From assembly GCF_001465345.1 (NCBI RefSeq), contig NZ_CP013655.1:2249741-2313740 (forward strand): a stretch of 64,000 nucleotides of DNA, given 5' to 3'. Below the pieces are notes generated by a model, which was given only the letters and a program-made list of their open reading frames with translations, was not told the origin of the DNA and did not search any database. The position numbers were made by a program, and so were the translations under genes. Origin of the DNA: Enterococcus rotai (GTDB taxonomy: Bacteria > Bacillota > Bacilli > Lactobacillales > Enterococcaceae). The stretch's first letter is position 1. Every line of letters begins with the position of its first letter. Positions 5,990 to 15,210 of the stretch are shown here, piece after piece.

Positions 5990-8710
5990 ATGGAAACAAA
6001 ATTGAAAACAGCAACCATTACGATGTCGATCGATTCGCAGCAGATTACTGTACCAAAAGGAACAACCGTATTAGAAGCGGCATCAATGTTGAATATAGAA
6101 ATCCCAACACTTTGCTATTTGAAGGAATTAGCGCCAGATGGTTCATGTCGGATGTGTACAATTGAAGTTGAGGGTGGCCGAAAAGGTGGATTGACCACTG
6201 CTTGTACAGCGCATTGCCAAGAAGGCATGGTGGTGTATACAGGATCACCCAGAGTCAACGATTCTCGCCGCTTTGTCTTAGATTTACTATTAAGTAATCA
6301 TAAATTAGACTGTTTTTCTTGTGGGAAAAATGGGGATTGCAAACTGCAAGACTATTGTTTGGATTATGGCATCGATGATACCAGCTTCACGGATGGTAAA
6401 CGAATGCCTTGTCATCAAGAAGATACGAGTAATCCTTTTTTTGATTATGATCCAGAAAAGTGTATTATGTGCAGGCGTTGTTCTAAGGTCTGTCAGTTAC
6501 GCCAAGGACGAGATGTTATTAGTATTGCTAAACGTGGTTTTGATACGAAAATGTCCCCTAGTTACGGAGCTGCTTTTGATCAGTCACTTTGTGAGTCTTG
6601 TGGAAATTGCGTTTCAGCTTGTCCAACAGGTGCCTTAGTGAGTAAAGATCATAAAACTTATCGGGAGTGGGAGACAAAAAAAATTCCGACCACTTGTCCG
6701 CATTGTGGGACTGGTTGCCAAATGAATCTTGTGGTGAAAGGAAATAAATTAGTTGGTGTTGAACCAATCAATGGCGCTGCAAATAAAAATCTTTTATGTG
6801 TGAAAGGCAAGTTTGCTTCGTATAAATTTGTAGGTTCTGGTGATCGTTTAACGGAGCCGCTGATTAAACGTAATGGTGTTTTTGAACCAGCAACCTGGGA
6901 TGAAGCATTGAGTTTAGTTGCGGACAAATTTAATCAATTGAAGGCCGATCATGGTCCAGATTCTTTAGCTGGTTTTTCGTGTTCACGGTCGATCAACGAA
7001 GATAATTATGTTTTCCAAAAAATGATGCGGGCGGCAATTGGAACAAATAATGTGGATAATTGTGCCCGGGTTTGTCACTCTGCTTCTGTCCATGGTTTGG
7101 CCCACACATTAGGATCAGGTGCAATGACCAATCCAATTGCAGATATTACGACAGATGTTGAGGTGATTTTATTAGTTGGTTCAAATCCAGAAGAAGCTCA
7201 TCCAGTGATTGGTTCACAAATTCGTCAAGCAATGCAGCGCGGAGCAAAAGTGATCGTGGTCGATCCTCGTAAAATCGATTTAGTCAAAAATTGTGAACTT
7301 CATTTACAAATCCAAGCTGGAACCAATGTAGCTTTCGCCAATGGCATGATGCATGTGATCTTAAAAGAAGGTCTGGCTGATCAGGCCTTTATCAAAGAAA
7401 AGACAGAAGGCTTTGAAGCGCTGGAACAACTTGTCGCCGAGTATACGCCTGAAAAAGTGGCAGAAATTTGCCATATCGAAGCAGATGACTTGATCAAAGC
7501 GGCTAGATTATATGCGAAAGCAGAAAAAGCGCCGATCATTTATTGTTTAGGTGTGACTGAACACTCAACTGGAACAGAAGGCGTTATGAGCATGTCGAAT
7601 ATGGCAATGCTCGTTGGAAAAATTGGGAAACCAGGTTGTGGTGTTAATCCTTTGCGCGGGCAAAACAATGTTCAAGGAGCCTGTGACATGGGATGTATGC
7701 CGTATGATTTCCCAGGATATCAAAAAGTTGCCAATCCAGAAGTAATGGCGAAATTTGAAAAAGCATGGGGAGTAAACTTAAATAAAAATGTTGGGCTGAC
7801 CTCGACCCAAGTCTTACCGGCTGCGACAGAAGGAAAGATCAAAGGCTTGTATATTTTTGGCGAAGATCCAATCGTAACCGATCCTGATACCACTCATGTA
7901 CGGAAAGCACTAGAGAATTTAGAATTTTTTGTTGTCCAAGAATTATTTATGACGGAAACGGCGGCATACGCAGATGTAGTGCTTCCAGGAATTAGTTATG
8001 CTGAAAAAGATGGAACCTTCACGAATACTGAAAGACGTGTTCAACGAGTGCGTAAAGCAGTTGAACCGAAAGGTGAAGCGAGAGAAGATTATGCGATTTT
8101 CTGCGATGTGATGACCCGACTTGGCTACCCAAGCCATTATGACTCGGCTAAAGAAATCATGGATGAAATTGCCAGTCTTACACCAACTTTTGGCGGAATC
8201 AATTATGACCGATTAGAAGTAACCGGTGGTTTGCAGTGGCCTTGTCGTACACCAGAAGATCCAGGCACACCAATCATGCATGTTGGCGAGTTTACCCGAG
8301 GTAAGGGGTTATTTATGGCAATTCCCTATAAAAAATCTAGAGAACTGCCTGATGAACGTTACCCTTATCTAATGTCAACAGGCCGAATGCTTTATCATTA
8401 CAACACCCGGGCAATGACAGGTCGAACGGAAGGGATCAATCAGCTTGCGAATCGTTCCTATATTGAAATCAACACAGTGGATGCCAAGCGTTTGGGTATC
8501 AAAGAAGGCGATAAAGTCAACGTTAAATCCAGAAGGGGAACAATCGAAACCTATGCGGCTGTTGGAAACCGTGTTTTTCCACAAGAAGTCTTTATGACCT
8601 TCCATTTTCCAGATGGAAACGTCAATGAATTAACCAACGCTGAATTTGATGATATCGCAATCATTCCTGAATATAAGGTCTGTGCTGTTGATATTACACC
8701 TGTCAGGTAA
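5990..8710 (+). CDS. Formate dehydrogenase catalytic subunit, Cys-type, molybdopterin/Fe-S
   Basis: A 906-residue enzyme that oxidises formate to CO2 and passes electrons to the NuoE/NuoF-like partners. The N-terminus is NuoG-like: [2Fe-2S] ligands C42, C53, C56, C72, then a His-Cys3 site (H104, C108, C111, C117) and two ferredoxin clusters (CIMCRRC starting at 158 and CESCGNC starting at 201). The molybdopterin domain follows with its own cluster (C236, C239, C243, C270). The active-site motif NCARVCHSASVHGL carries Cys362 where selenocysteine enzymes have Sec, so no SECIS or Sec machinery is needed. GTNNVDNCARVCH and RGQNNVQGACDMG are diagnostic of the FdhA/FdhF group. Full length and intact. 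It needs bis-MGD, matching mobA at the head of the operon. No fdhD sulfurtransferase gene is in this window. Confidence 0.93.
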   Translation: METKLKTATITMSIDSQQITVPKGTTVLEAASMLNIEIPTLCYLKELAPDGSCRMCTIEVEGGRKGGLTTACTAHCQEGMVVYTGSPRVNDSRRFVLDLLLSNHKLDCFSCGKNGDCKLQDYCLDYGIDDTSFTDGKRMPCHQEDTSNPFFDYDPEKCIMCRRCSKVCQLRQGRDVISIAKRGFDTKMSPSYGAAFDQSLCESCGNCVSACPTGALVSKDHKTYREWETKKIPTTCPHCGTGCQMNLVVKGNKLVGVEPINGAANKNLLCVKGKFASYKFVGSGDRLTEPLIKRNGVFEPATWDEALSLVADKFNQLKADHGPDSLAGFSCSRSINEDNYVFQKMMRAAIGTNNVDNCARVCHSASVHGLAHTLGSGAMTNPIADITTDVEVILLVGSNPEEAHPVIGSQIRQAMQRGAKVIVVDPRKIDLVKNCELHLQIQAGTNVAFANGMMHVILKEGLADQAFIKEKTEGFEALEQLVAEYTPEKVAEICHIEADDLIKAARLYAKAEKAPIIYCLGVTEHSTGTEGVMSMSNMAMLVGKIGKPGCGVNPLRGQNNVQGACDMGCMPYDFPGYQKVANPEVMAKFEKAWGVNLNKNVGLTSTQVLPAATEGKIKGLYIFGEDPIVTDPDTTHVRKALENLEFFVVQELFMTETAAYADVVLPGISYAEKDGTFTNTERRVQRVRKAVEPKGEAREDYAIFCDVMTRLGYPSHYDSAKEIMDEIASLTPTFGGINYDRLEVTGGLQWPCRTPEDPGTPIMHVGEFTRGKGLFMAIPYKKSRELPDERYPYLMSTGRMLYHYNTRAMTGRTEGINQLANRSYIEINTVDAKRLGIKEGDKVNVKSRRGTIETYAAVGNRVFPQEVFMTFHFPDGNVNELTNAEFDDIAIIPEYKVCAVDITPVR

Positions 8711-8725
8711 AAGGGAGTTGTTTCA

Positions 8726-9928
8726 ATGATTGAAGTCGAAGCAGCAAGAATAAAAATCAACCAATTTTTCGCTCAGCAAAAAGCAGTGGAGCATGTTTCT
8801 ATTTTAGACGCTGTTGGACGAGTCTGCGCAGAAGATATCTTTGCTAAAATCGCTGTACCACATTTTCCTAGAGCTGGCATGGATGGTTATGCCGTTATTG
8901 CTGAAGAAACACAAGGTGCAAGTTTAGAAAAACCAATTTGTTTAAACGTCAGCAACTCGATTTTTGCTGGAGATTCAGAACCAGATAGTGTAAATGAATC
9001 TGGTTCTGCTGTTAGAATCATGACAGGAGCACCGATTCCCGCCCCTTTTGATGCGGTGATCAAACAAGAATGGACCGATTATGGTCAAACAGAGGTCAAA
9101 ATCTACCGAGAAATCAAAGCGGGGCGTAATTATGGTGTTGTGGGTGAAGATGTGAGGCTTGAACAAAAGATTTTTTCAAAATATCAATTGATCAATAGCC
9201 GTGTAGTTGGTATCTTAGCAGCCCAAGGAATTGAAATGATTCAAGTCTTAGCGCCAATGAAAGTCGGAATTTTAGCGACTGGTAGTGAGTTAGTTTCTTT
9301 AGGGGCAACGCTCACTTCAGGCAAAATCTATGACAGCAATCTATATACGCTAGCTTCGTTCATTCAATCTAGTGGCAGTCAAATAATCTTCAAAGAGCAT
9401 TGCTCCGATGATCCTAAAGAGATTGCTGAGCTCATTCGTGAAAGAGTGACAGATGTGGATTTATTGATCACAACGGGTGGTGTTTCAGTGGGGGAAAAAG
9501 ATTTTGTTCCTCAAGTTATCGAAGCTTTAGGTGGAGAGACGCTCTTTCATTTTGTGAATATGAAACCAGGAACACCAATGATGGCAAGTAGCTATCAAAA
9601 TAAACTACTTTTAAACTTGTCTGGCAATCCTTTTGCGGCTGTGGTCAATTTGCATTTATTTTATTGGTCAGCGCTGGCTCATTTTCTAAACTGCTCTGAG
9701 TTAAAGCTAGAACAACGTCAAGTCCAATTACTAGAAGAGTTAACGCCTTCCAATATTCGCCGCTTTATTCGGGCGTATGAAGAAAATGGTATGGTGTCTT
9801 TAAATGCAAAATTACATTATTCTTCAGTATTTCATAATACTCTTGAAACCAATTGTATGATCGATCAACCAGCTAAAAAGCTATTGAAAAAAGGAGACTA
9901 TGTAACGGTTTATTATTGGAAATTTTAA
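8726..9928 (+). CDS. moeA: Molybdopterin molybdenumtransferase MoeA
   Basis: A 400-residue MoeA, which inserts molybdate into adenylylated molybdopterin. The domain order is right: the N-terminal segment with VPHFPRAGMDGYA, the ESGSAVRIMTGAPIPAPFDAV motif, the MogA-like domain with ILATGSELV and the TTGGVSVGEKDF loop, the KPGTPM and LSGNPFAAVV motifs, and a C-terminal beta domain. It is 15 bases after the formate dehydrogenase gene, so it closes that operon. A second MoeA-like gene lies at 12676. Duplicate MoeA genes are common when cells make Moco for more than one enzyme. Confidence 0.92.
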   Translation: MIEVEAARIKINQFFAQQKAVEHVSILDAVGRVCAEDIFAKIAVPHFPRAGMDGYAVIAEETQGASLEKPICLNVSNSIFAGDSEPDSVNESGSAVRIMTGAPIPAPFDAVIKQEWTDYGQTEVKIYREIKAGRNYGVVGEDVRLEQKIFSKYQLINSRVVGILAAQGIEMIQVLAPMKVGILATGSELVSLGATLTSGKIYDSNLYTLASFIQSSGSQIIFKEHCSDDPKEIAELIRERVTDVDLLITTGGVSVGEKDFVPQVIEALGGETLFHFVNMKPGTPMMASSYQNKLLLNLSGNPFAAVVNLHLFYWSALAHFLNCSELKLEQRQVQLLEELTPSNIRRFIRAYEENGMVSLNAKLHYSSVFHNTLETNCMIDQPAKKLLKKGDYVTVYYWKF

Positions 9929-9945
9929 CAATTTAGTTATGACAA

Positions 9946-10140
9946 GGAGGTACTGTGTAATATCAGCTCGTACCTCGCTGTGTTTTACAGCAATAAGCCA
10001 GCATGCACGAAAATTGTTCTTCAAATTTTTGTGCATGCTGGCTTATTGTTGAAGATCCTGATTTTTTTCATACCGTTTATTTGGACTTTGAGTGACTGGG
10101 ACATGAAACAAAGAGTTTTGTTCCACACTCTTTGTTTTTT
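9946..10140. repeat. Intergenic palindromic repeat with terminator-like stem
   Basis: A perfect 18-bp inverted repeat (9991-10008 with 10031-10048) encloses a 22-base loop. Its loop closely matches that of the hairpin at 45223-45336, although the stems differ. A second small hairpin follows at about 10105-10130 (AAAGAGT and ACTCTTT arms) with a T-run after it. The CTGGGACA word before it also recurs in the 45-kb copy. The element probably ends the fdh-moeA transcript. No gene is supported in this roughly 335-base gap. Confidence 0.65.
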
Positions 10141-10264
10141 GCGGCTAAAAAAAATTATTTATAACAGATTGTTTTTTTTTAGTCAGAGTGCTAAACTTAA
10201 GGAAAAGATGGTCAACTTTATCAATGGTTTAACCAATAATGAAAACGTTTTAAGAGGTGCTTAG

Positions 10265-10765
10265 ATGAAAGAATCTTTACAATTTACTCATATCAATGAA
10301 CAAGGACAAGCTCGGATGGTTGATGTTTCAAAAAAAGCAGCAACAGAAAGAACGGCAGTCGCTTACGGAGAGATTCGTATGAATCAAGAGGTTGCATCAG
10401 GGATCAAAAATCAGACGATAAAAAAGGGCGAAGTGCTACAAGTGGCTAGAGTGGCAGGGATTATGGCGGCAAAAAAAACAGTTGAATTAATTCCTCTCTG
10501 TCATGTCTTAGCCTTAACGAAATGTGAGGTCGATTTTAGCTGGAAGACAGCTCAAATTTTATCCGTTCGTTGTTTAACAAAAACAGTGGGTGTTACGGGT
10601 GTTGAGATGGAAGCCTTGACTGGCGCTAATATTGCCTTGCTAACGATTTATGATATGTGCAAGGCAATGGATCGTGAGATGAACATCATGAATGTCTGTT
10701 TATTAGAAAAATCAGGTGGTAAAAGCGGCCATTTTATTTCAACAAATCAGGAGATCAACGAATAA
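10265..10765 (+). CDS. moaC: Cyclic pyranopterin monophosphate synthase MoaC
   Basis: MoaC works with MoaA to convert GTP to cyclic pyranopterin monophosphate, the first stage of molybdenum cofactor synthesis. The 166-residue sequence has the family landmarks: MVDVSKKAATERTA near the N-terminus, KKGEVLQVARVAGIMAAKKT, LIPLCHVL, and the C-terminal GVTGVEMEALTGANIALLTIYDMCKAMD with KSGGKSGHF. It begins the second cofactor operon, after the repeat-rich gap, with a GAGGTGC-type ribosome site. Confidence 0.95.
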   Translation: MKESLQFTHINEQGQARMVDVSKKAATERTAVAYGEIRMNQEVASGIKNQTIKKGEVLQVARVAGIMAAKKTVELIPLCHVLALTKCEVDFSWKTAQILSVRCLTKTVGVTGVEMEALTGANIALLTIYDMCKAMDREMNIMNVCLLEKSGGKSGHFISTNQEINE

Positions 10766-10788
10766 GGTTGTAGGAAGGCGGACTTAAA

Positions 10789-11754
10789 ATGAAGGATTCT
10801 TTTAATCGTGAAATTGATTATGTGCGGCTATCTGTGACAGATCGTTGTGATCTTAGGTGTACGTACTGTATGCCGGCAACAGGAATGTGTTTTCTAAAAA
10901 AAGATGAGGTTTTAAGTTTTGATAACCTAGTATTTTTGATCAAGAGTTTAGCTAAACAGGGAATTAAAAAAGTTAAAATCACAGGTGGTGAACCCTTGAC
11001 TCGCAGGGATACTGTCGCGTTGATCAAGTCGATAAAAGCTATCAATGGCATTGAAAAAGTGACCTTAACAACGAATGGTATTCAGTTGGCAAGATATGCT
11101 GAGGCTTTAAAAGAGGCGAATTTAGATGGACTCAATATTAGTATTGATACATTAGATCCAGACGAATTTCGTGCAATTACCCGAGTAGGGGAGTTAAAAC
11201 GAGTATTAACTGGTTTGGAAAAAGCCATCGAGGTAGGTTTACCGAATATTAAAGTGAATACAGTTGCTAGAGGAGAGCTGACAGAAGCGGCTATTTGCGA
11301 AATTGCAGCACTTGCTAAAACGAACCCCATCCATGTACGTTTTATTGAGTTGATGCCGATCGGTTTAGGCAAAGGCTGTCCTGGAAAGACGCAAGAAGAG
11401 CTCTTTTCTATACTAGAATCAAACTATGGCAAGCTGAGACCCTTTGAACAGCGTTTAGGAAATGGACCAGCTAGTTATTTTTCATTACCAGATTTTAAAG
11501 GGAAAATTGGCTTTATTAGTGCGTTAGGTCATTGTTTTTGTGCTGAGTGTGATCGGATCCGGATTACAGCAGATGGCTGTTTAAAAACCTGTTTGCATAT
11601 GGATGATGGCTGTGATTTAAAAGGCGCTTTGCAGACAGAAGATGAAGAATTATTGTTAAAACAGGTTTTTTCAGCAATTCGACGTAAACCCGAGAAACAT
11701 CATTTTTTAGAGAGTCAGGGCGATTCTCGGTTAATGTCACAAATTGGAGGGTAA
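10789..11754 (+). CDS. moaA: GTP 3',8-cyclase MoaA (radical SAM)
   Basis: A 321-residue radical SAM enzyme that rearranges GTP in Moco synthesis. The N-terminal CDLRCTYCM (CxxxCxxC) holds the SAM-binding [4Fe-4S] cluster, and KITGGEPLTRRD follows. The C-terminal cluster ligands appear in GHCFCAECDRIRITADGCLKTCLH. The final GG that the enzyme needs is present at the very C-terminus (QIGG). It is immediately downstream of its partner moaC. Confidence 0.95.
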   Translation: MKDSFNREIDYVRLSVTDRCDLRCTYCMPATGMCFLKKDEVLSFDNLVFLIKSLAKQGIKKVKITGGEPLTRRDTVALIKSIKAINGIEKVTLTTNGIQLARYAEALKEANLDGLNISIDTLDPDEFRAITRVGELKRVLTGLEKAIEVGLPNIKVNTVARGELTEAAICEIAALAKTNPIHVRFIELMPIGLGKGCPGKTQEELFSILESNYGKLRPFEQRLGNGPASYFSLPDFKGKIGFISALGHCFCAECDRIRITADGCLKTCLHMDDGCDLKGALQTEDEELLLKQVFSAIRRKPEKHHFLESQGDSRLMSQIGG

Positions 11755-11759
11755 AGAGT

Positions 11760-12194
11760 ATGGCAGTAGGAGAAATTATTGGGATCAATATTAGTGAACG
11801 ACGGGGGACGCAGAAAAAAGAAATTCCAGAAGTCAATTTAATCAAAGGGTTTGGGTTAGAAAATGATGCGCATGGCGGAAATTGGCATCGCCAAGTCAGC
11901 TTGTTATCTTTTGAAAAAATCACCGAGTTTAACGAACGGGGGGCTCGTGTAGGCAATGGTGCTTTTGGCGAAAATATTATTGTATCAGGAATTGACTTGC
12001 GTGTATTACCTGTTGGCAGTCAAATTCGGATTGGTCAGGCGGAATTAGTCGTGACGCAAATTGGTAAAGAATGCCATAAACATTGTCAAATCTATGCACG
12101 AGTGGGCGATTGTATTATGCCAAGAGAAGGGATTTTTGCTGTTGTTGTAGCAGAAGGTCATATTAAAAAAGGAGATCAACTAGAAGTTGTATAA
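11760..12194 (+). CDS. MOSC domain protein
   Basis: A 144-residue stand-alone MOSC domain. MOSC domains carry sulfur on a conserved cysteine and act in molybdenum cofactor sulfuration or related metal-sulfur chemistry. Visible are the GIEND-like start of the core (GFGLENDAHGGNWHRQVSLLS), GAFGENIIVSG, and the conserved C-terminal Cys region IGKECHKHCQIYARVGDCIMPREGIFA. It begins five bases after moaA and overlaps the next gene, so it is an integral part of this operon. Small MOSC proteins next to mog are common in Firmicutes. Confidence 0.9.
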   Translation: MAVGEIIGINISERRGTQKKEIPEVNLIKGFGLENDAHGGNWHRQVSLLSFEKITEFNERGARVGNGAFGENIIVSGIDLRVLPVGSQIRIGQAELVVTQIGKECHKHCQIYARVGDCIMPREGIFAVVVAEGHIKKGDQLEVV

Positions 12195-12660
12195 AGTAGG
12201 AATCATTACCTTAAGTGATAAAGGCTCTCAGGGATTACGCGAAGATGAGTCTGGTCGGATCGTCAAAGAGCTGATCAAAGATCAATTTGAACTGGTGAAT
12301 CAAACTATATTACCTGATGAAGTGCGTGAGCTTAGCGCATTACTGATTGAATGGTGTGCAACGTGTGACTTGATTTTAACGACTGGCGGTACAGGTCTAG
12401 GTGTCCGAGACATCACACCAGAAGCAACCTTAAGTATTGGCGAAAAAGAGATTCCAGGTATTAGTGAAGGAATGCGCATGCAAAGTATTCAAAAAACGCC
12501 CTTTGCCATGTTGAGCCGAGGTGTTGCGGTACAGCGTGGGAAAACCTTGATCATCAATTTACCAGGAAGTCCTAAAGGGGTGACAGAAAATTTAAGTTAC
12601 TTACTACCGATTTTACCTCATGCCTTAGATATTTTAACCAATCGAAAAACAGAGCATTAA
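12187..12660 (+). CDS. Molybdopterin adenylyltransferase (MogA/MoaB family), TTG start
   Basis: A 157-residue protein that adenylylates molybdopterin before MoeA inserts molybdenum. The family motifs GIITLSDKGSQGLREDESG, LILTTGGTGLGVRDITPEAT and NLPGSPKGV are all present. The start is TTG 12187, overlapping the end of the MOSC gene by eight bases; AAAGGAG lies about twelve bases upstream. The TTG choice is forced because the conserved N-terminus begins there. MogA versus MoaB naming cannot be settled by eye. Confidence 0.92.
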   Translation: MYKVGIITLSDKGSQGLREDESGRIVKELIKDQFELVNQTILPDEVRELSALLIEWCATCDLILTTGGTGLGVRDITPEATLSIGEKEIPGISEGMRMQSIQKTPFAMLSRGVAVQRGKTLIINLPGSPKGVTENLSYLLPILPHALDILTNRKTEH

Positions 12661-12675
12661 GCGGAGGAAACCAGG

Positions 12676-13650
12676 ATGAAAGTTGTAAAGACAGTTGATG
12701 CAGTAGGGTTGATTTTGTATCAGGATATTACCAAAATCGTAAAAGGTGAGTTTAAAGGAGCACTTTTTTCAAAAGGCTATCAAGTTAAACAAGAAGATAT
12801 TCCTGTGTTGCTTGCATTAGGAAAAGAGCACTTGTTTTTTAAATCAGATGAATCAAATTTGATCCACGAAAATGATGCAGCTGATTTTTTATATCATTTG
12901 ATTGCTGGAGAACAGATGCGACCAACACCAGTTTCAGAAGGGAAAATCGAAGTAGTAGCTGAAGTAGACGGCTTATTGAAAGTCGATCAAGACAGGTTGT
13001 TTGCCTTAAACTCGATTGAAAAAGTTGCAGTTGCAACACTGAAAAATAATCAAAAGGTTAAGGCTGGACAAAAAGTAGCAGGAACACGGATCATTCCGTT
13101 AGAAATTGAACCAGAAAACTTGCTTCAAGCTGAAAAATTGATTGGTCATAAAGAAATTTTAACTTTAATCCCTTTTAAGCCAGTAAAGGTAGGAATCGTG
13201 ACGACGGGCAGTGAAGTATTCAAAGGATTGATCAAAGATTCTTTTACCCCTGTTGTTAAGGAGAAATTATCTCACTATCCAAATGCTACGATTGCTTTTC
13301 ACGAAATTGTCAATGATGATCCACAACAGATCACAAAAGCGATCGAAAAGATGCTGGCAGCTGGAGCAGAGCTCATTTTTTGTACTGGCGGTATGAGTGT
13401 TGATCCAGATGACCGCACACCACTAGCAATAAAACAAACAGGAGCGAAGATAGTTTCTCATGGTACGCCAGTTTTACCAGGTTCGATGTTGTTGTTAGCC
13501 TATTTAGATGGAAAAACAATTGTGGGGTTGCCAGGAGGCATGATGTTTTCTGAACGGACGGTATTTGATTTATTATTACCAAGGATCATTGCGCAAGACA
13601 CGATCACAAAAGAAGAAATCACCGCTTTAGGATATGGTGGCTATTTGTAA
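12676..13650 (+). CDS. MoeA-like molybdopterin-binding protein
   Basis: A 324-residue protein with a C-terminal MoCF_biosynth domain: VGIVTTGSEVFKGLIKDSF, the FCTGGMSVDPDDRTP loop, and GSMLLLAYLDGKTIVGLPGGMMF. The N-terminal part differs from classical MoeA and is shorter, as in the stand-alone molybdopterin-binding proteins of Firmicutes that accompany molybdenum enzymes. Those are sometimes linked to hydroxylase rather than DMSO-reductase family cofactors. It follows mog by 15 bases and precedes the molybdate transporter. Confidence 0.82.
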   Translation: MKVVKTVDAVGLILYQDITKIVKGEFKGALFSKGYQVKQEDIPVLLALGKEHLFFKSDESNLIHENDAADFLYHLIAGEQMRPTPVSEGKIEVVAEVDGLLKVDQDRLFALNSIEKVAVATLKNNQKVKAGQKVAGTRIIPLEIEPENLLQAEKLIGHKEILTLIPFKPVKVGIVTTGSEVFKGLIKDSFTPVVKEKLSHYPNATIAFHEIVNDDPQQITKAIEKMLAAGAELIFCTGGMSVDPDDRTPLAIKQTGAKIVSHGTPVLPGSMLLLAYLDGKTIVGLPGGMMFSERTVFDLLLPRIIAQDTITKEEITALGYGGYL

Positions 13651-13710
13651 ATTAGGTGTCGAGCAACACAGGCTAACCCGCTACGCTTTCAACTTTTAGG
13701 AGGAGAAATC

Positions 13711-14529
13711 ATGAAACAAAATCACAAAGTGAAGGGGATTTGTCTACTGGTATTAGCATGTTTGTTTTTAACAGCGTGTACAGCTCAAAAGACGAAGACA
13801 ACCGCTTCAACTAGTTTCAGCAGTTCAGAAGAGGAACATCACCTATTGATCGCAGCGGCAGCCAGTTTAGAGTCAGTCATGGAAAAGCAAATCATACCAG
13901 CTTTTGAGAAAAATAATCCTGGAACAACAGTAGAAGGAAATTATGATAGTTCTGGAAAATTACAAACACAAATTGAAAAAGGATTAGAAGCGGATATTTT
14001 CTTTTCAGCTGCAACCAAGCAAATGGATGCATTGGTTTCACAAAATTTAGTAGATCAGAAAAGTGTTGTCCCATTATTACAAAATCAATTAGTGATGATT
14101 GTGCCAAGGTCTTCTGATGCTGATTGGAAAGAATTTAGTGATTTGAAAAAAGCTGAGATGGTTGCGATAGGCGATCCTGCAAGCGTTCCAGCAGGGCAGT
14201 ATGCTGAAAAAGGCTTGAAAGCATTAGGTTTATGGGAGGAAGTCAAAGCGCATGCTAGTTTTGGAACGAATGTAACGGAAGTGTTAAATTGGATTGCTGA
14301 AGGAAGTGCTCAAGCCGGTCTCGTTTATGCTACTGACGCAGCTTCTACGGATAAAGTCAAAGTTGTAGCTGTTTTACCAGAGGATACCTTGAATGATCCG
14401 ATCATCTATCCGATTGGTTTAGTTGAGAAATCGAAAGAAAAAGCAATCGCAGAAGACTTTATTACCTTTATGCAAAGTAAAGAAGTGGCGAAATATTTTG
14501 AAGATACAGGTTTTATTATGAATAAGTAG
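13711..14529 (+). CDS. modA: Molybdate ABC transporter substrate-binding lipoprotein ModA
   Basis: A 272-residue lipoprotein that captures molybdate (or tungstate) outside the cell. The signal peptide ends in a lipobox LTAC (Cys about residue 23). Family motifs are LLIAAAASLESVMEKQ, a DSSGKLQTQIEKGLEADIFFSAA region, and the GDPASVPAGQYAEKGLKALG motif. AGGAGG gives a strong start. It begins the modABC set with no gap to modB. Confidence 0.93.
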   Translation: MKQNHKVKGICLLVLACLFLTACTAQKTKTTASTSFSSSEEEHHLLIAAAASLESVMEKQIIPAFEKNNPGTTVEGNYDSSGKLQTQIEKGLEADIFFSAATKQMDALVSQNLVDQKSVVPLLQNQLVMIVPRSSDADWKEFSDLKKAEMVAIGDPASVPAGQYAEKGLKALGLWEEVKAHASFGTNVTEVLNWIAEGSAQAGLVYATDAASTDKVKVVAVLPEDTLNDPIIYPIGLVEKSKEKAIAEDFITFMQSKEVAKYFEDTGFIMNK

Positions 14530-14538
14530 GTGAATGTG

Positions 14539-15210
14539 ATGGATTTAAGTCCAATCATTATTTCGTTTCAAACGGCGATCATGGCGATTTTTTTTACTTT
14601 TTTTAGTGGAACCTTGATTGCTTATCTTGTTTTCCGTCAGAAAAATCAAGGACTTAAAATGCTGCTTAACAGTCTATTTACCTTGCCGCTGGTGTTGCCG
14701 CCAACGGTTTTTGGTTTCTTTTTATTGAATATATTCGGTGTTCAACAGCCAATAGGTAAATTTTTGTTGGATTTTTTTTCTGTTAAAGTGGTTTTTTCTT
14801 GGGCAGCGACAGTGATCGCAGCAGTTGCGGTGTCATTTCCTTTGATGTATCGTTCTGCGATCGCAGCGTTTGAACAAATTGACCCTGATCTATTAGCTGC
14901 TGCTCAAACGTTAGGGTTTTCGGAGAGAAAAATATTTTTTAAAATTGCATTTCCTTTGGCAATCAATGGGCTTTTAGCGGGAGGCGTATTAGCTTTTGCT
15001 CGTGGGTTAGGTGAATTTGGGGCAACAACGATGCTAGCAGGAAATATTGCAGGAAAGACTCGAACGTTGCCGTTGGCTATATACTCAGCGGTTGCGGCAG
15101 GTGACTGGTCATTGGCGCAACAATATGTGACGATCATTGTGCTTATTTGTCTGTTGATCTTATTTTTAACAGAGCTATTCAGCAGAAAATCGCGGAGGAT
15201 ACAAGGATGA
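14539..15210 (+). CDS. modB: Molybdate ABC transporter permease ModB
   Basis: A membrane permease of about 223 residues with five or six hydrophobic segments. The EAA loop typical of ABC permeases is visible (AAAQTLGFSERKIFFKIAFP), followed by ARGLGEFGATTMLAGNI, a strong ModB signature. I prefer ATG 14539 over GTG 14530 because AGGTGA lies six bases before it. It ends in a 4-base overlap with modC. Confidence 0.93.
   Translation: MDLSPIIISFQTAIMAIFFTFFSGTLIAYLVFRQKNQGLKMLLNSLFTLPLVLPPTVFGFFLLNIFGVQQPIGKFLLDFFSVKVVFSWAATVIAAVAVSFPLMYRSAIAAFEQIDPDLLAAAQTLGFSERKIFFKIAFPLAINGLLAGGVLAFARGLGEFGATTMLAGNIAGKTRTLPLAIYSAVAAGDWSLAQQYVTIIVLICLLILFLTELFSRKSRRIQG

Noticed and set aside
7061..7081. Selenocysteine in formate dehydrogenase
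   Set aside because: The active-site codon is TGT (Cys362), not TGA, and no Sec genes are seen.
9980..10264. A 94-residue open frame before moaC
   Set aside because: It is made of the palindromic repeat and terminator sequence and has no ribosome site.
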